From NCBI GenBank assembly GCA_029881855.1, contig JAOULU010000098.1, forward strand, positions 1 to 6,610: DNA of 6,610 nucleotides, read 5' to 3'. Below, piece after piece: positions 5,495 to 6,610 of this stretch (positions are counted from its first letter, which is position 1; each line of letters starts with the position of its first letter). Position numbers and translations under genes: made by a program. Below the pieces are notes generated by a model that saw only the letters and a list, made by a program, of their open reading frames with translations, was not told the origin of the DNA and did not search any database. Source of the DNA: Nitrosomonas sp. GTDB taxonomy: Bacteria > Pseudomonadota > Gammaproteobacteria > Burkholderiales > Nitrosomonadaceae.

Positions 5495-6610
5495 TTATAA
5501 TGGTTTCACAGAAAACTTATCTGATGTAATTTTACGATTACGGTTTCTGCGGTGTTTTTTCGATGCAGAAGGTTTAATTAACATCTGCTCACGTTTATCT
5601 TGATCAGCAGCCTGGAATGTTTTCCACCATTGCCCTAATTCTGGGTCGAGTTCGCCACTTTCGCAGCGTAAAAGCATAAAATCGTAAGCAGCGCGAAAAC
5701 GTGGGTGCGAAAGTAAACGAACAGGTTTTCTTCCAGCCCGAGCTTCAAAACGTGGCTGCATAGCCCAAATCTCTTGTATTATTGTGCCAAAACGACGTGG
5801 AATTGCGAGTTGTTTGTGTTGTATGGAAAGCGTTTCATCCATTGCTTTATAGAGTGCGGGCAATGGTTTTTCACCGTTGGTCTTGTGTGTGTTCCAGGTA
5901 GATAATACCTCATGCCACAATAGCGCAGCAAACAAGAACCCGGGCGAGACATGCTTATTTTGACGTATTCTCTCATCGGTGCTTTTTAATGCCAGTGTGA
6001 CGAAACGTTCCCCCATGGGCTGTTCTAAAATGACGTCTAGCATGGGTAATAAGCCATGGTGTAGGCCTCGAGATCGTAAATCTACGACACAAGATAATGC
6101 TTGGCCTGAGAGCAGTAATTTTAGCATTTCATCAAACAGACGAGATGGCGGCACATTTTGTAATAATGGCGCTAAGTCACCAATAGGTTTAGCCGTTTCC
6201 AAATCTATTTGCATTTCGAGCTTTGCTGCTAAGCGCACCGCTCGCAACATACGAACAGGGTCTTCTCTATAGCGCTGATCAGGCTGGCCGATTATACGTA
6301 ACTTTCTGGCTTTAAGGTCTTTATAACCGTTTAAGTAATCTCTTATTTCCTCACTAGCAGGGTCATAGAAAAGCGCGTTGATCGTGAAGTCTCGACGAAT
6401 AGCATCTTCTTCTTGGCTGCCAAATACATTGTCTCGTAATAGACGACCATGTTGATCAGTATGTTTGTCAGCAGGTTTTTCATCACTATGCGTGATTAAA
6501 GGGCCGCGAAAAGTTGAAACTTCTACTGTTTCCGAGCCACACATGACATGAACCAGTTTAAAACGGCGGCCAATAATACGCGAACGCCGAAAAATGGCAC
6601 GAACCTGTTC
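5495..6610 (-). CDS. pcnB: Poly(A) polymerase I (5' end cut by the window edge)
   Basis: PcnB adds 3' poly(A) tails to RNAs and so promotes their decay by 3' exonucleases; it also controls the copy number of ColE1-type plasmids. The reading frame stays open to the right edge, adding EQVRAIFRRSRIIGRRFKLVHV before the first in-window Met at 6544, which is therefore internal. The 371 visible residues include VEVSTFRGP (29-37), LLRDNVFGS (57-65), RRDFTINALFY (72-82), YREDPVRMLRAVRLAAKL (114-131), the helical RNA-binding region, and HPRFRAAYDFMLLR (302-315). A lysine/arginine-rich tail (KKHRRNRNRK, about 351-360) is typical of PcnB and argues against a tRNA CCA-adding enzyme. The catalytic head with the GS and DxD motifs lies upstream, outside the window. 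Its stop is 10 bp before folK. By-eye base counts in several lines give about 45-50% GC, above the 25-38% of sampled dnaN lines; the Arg-rich composition may explain part of this. Confidence 0.96.
   Translation of the reverse strand, partial: EQVRAIFRRSRIIGRRFKLVHVMCGSETVEVSTFRGPLITHSDEKPADKHTDQHGRLLRDNVFGSQEEDAIRRDFTINALFYDPASEEIRDYLNGYKDLKARKLRIIGQPDQRYREDPVRMLRAVRLAAKLEMQIDLETAKPIGDLAPLLQNVPPSRLFDEMLKLLLSGQALSCVVDLRSRGLHHGLLPMLDVILEQPMGERFVTLALKSTDERIRQNKHVSPGFLFAALLWHEVLSTWNTHKTNGEKPLPALYKAMDETLSIQHKQLAIPRRFGTIIQEIWAMQPRFEARAGRKPVRLLSHPRFRAAYDFMLLRCESGELDPELGQWWKTFQAADQDKREQMLIKPSASKKHRRNRNRKITSDKFSVKPL

Noticed and set aside
5779..6272. Open frames of 65 codons (minus) and 97 codons (plus) within pcnB
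   Set aside because: Both overlap intact pcnB coding sequence in other frames; codons follow the pcnB constraint and no domain is seen.
6542..6544. ATG at 6544 as the start of pcnB
   Set aside because: Conserved PcnB sequence (VRAIFRRSRIIGRRFKLVHV) continues upstream in frame to the window edge, so this Met is internal and the gene is merely cut by the window.
1..6610. A hidden defence, mobile or otherwise novel gene system
   Set aside because: Every stretch over 190 bp is accounted for by intact conserved core genes; no transposase, integrase, terminal repeats, CRISPR repeats or unknown proteins were found.

Overview
The window comes from a low-GC bacterial chromosome, most likely a betaproteobacterium. 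The GyrB fragment carries the betaproteobacterial run [17 protein letters not shown] and a MEFR motif. DnaN opens with GIVERRQTLPIL, and PanC has FVNRLQF where enterobacterial PanC has FVNPMQF. DnaN is also followed directly by gyrB without recF, which fits many members of that class. Genus and family cannot be fixed by eye. All seven genes lie on the minus strand, so transcription runs from high to low coordinates, and no RNA gene, CRISPR array, insertion sequence or phage gene is visible.

In transcription order, the right half (6610 to 3324) holds a tight metabolic cluster: pcnB (5' end cut by the window edge), folK, panB and panC, with gaps of 10, 29 and 14 bp. pcnB encodes the poly(A) polymerase of RNA turnover. 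FolK makes the pyrophosphorylated pterin precursor of folate. PanB and PanC make ketopantoate and then pantothenate, the precursor of coenzyme A. PanB needs 5,10-methylenetetrahydrofolate, so FolK and PanB are linked through folate.

The left half (3268 to 1) is the chromosome-replication cluster: dnaA (initiator), dnaN (sliding clamp) and the first 178 codons of gyrB (gyrase subunit B). Only 55 bp separate panC from dnaA, leaving no room there for the rpmH-rnpA genes or an origin, which lie upstream of dnaA in many bacteria. The 187-bp dnaA-dnaN spacer is AT-rich and carries the only perfect DnaA box in the window, so it is the best local candidate for an origin or a DnaA-responsive control site.

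The genes themselves are ordinary, intact core genes; I see no evidence of a new protein system. The points worth a second look are the pan-dnaA junction, the origin-like spacer, the lack of any recognisable Shine-Dalgarno sequence before all six visible starts, and TTG start codons in folK and panC.
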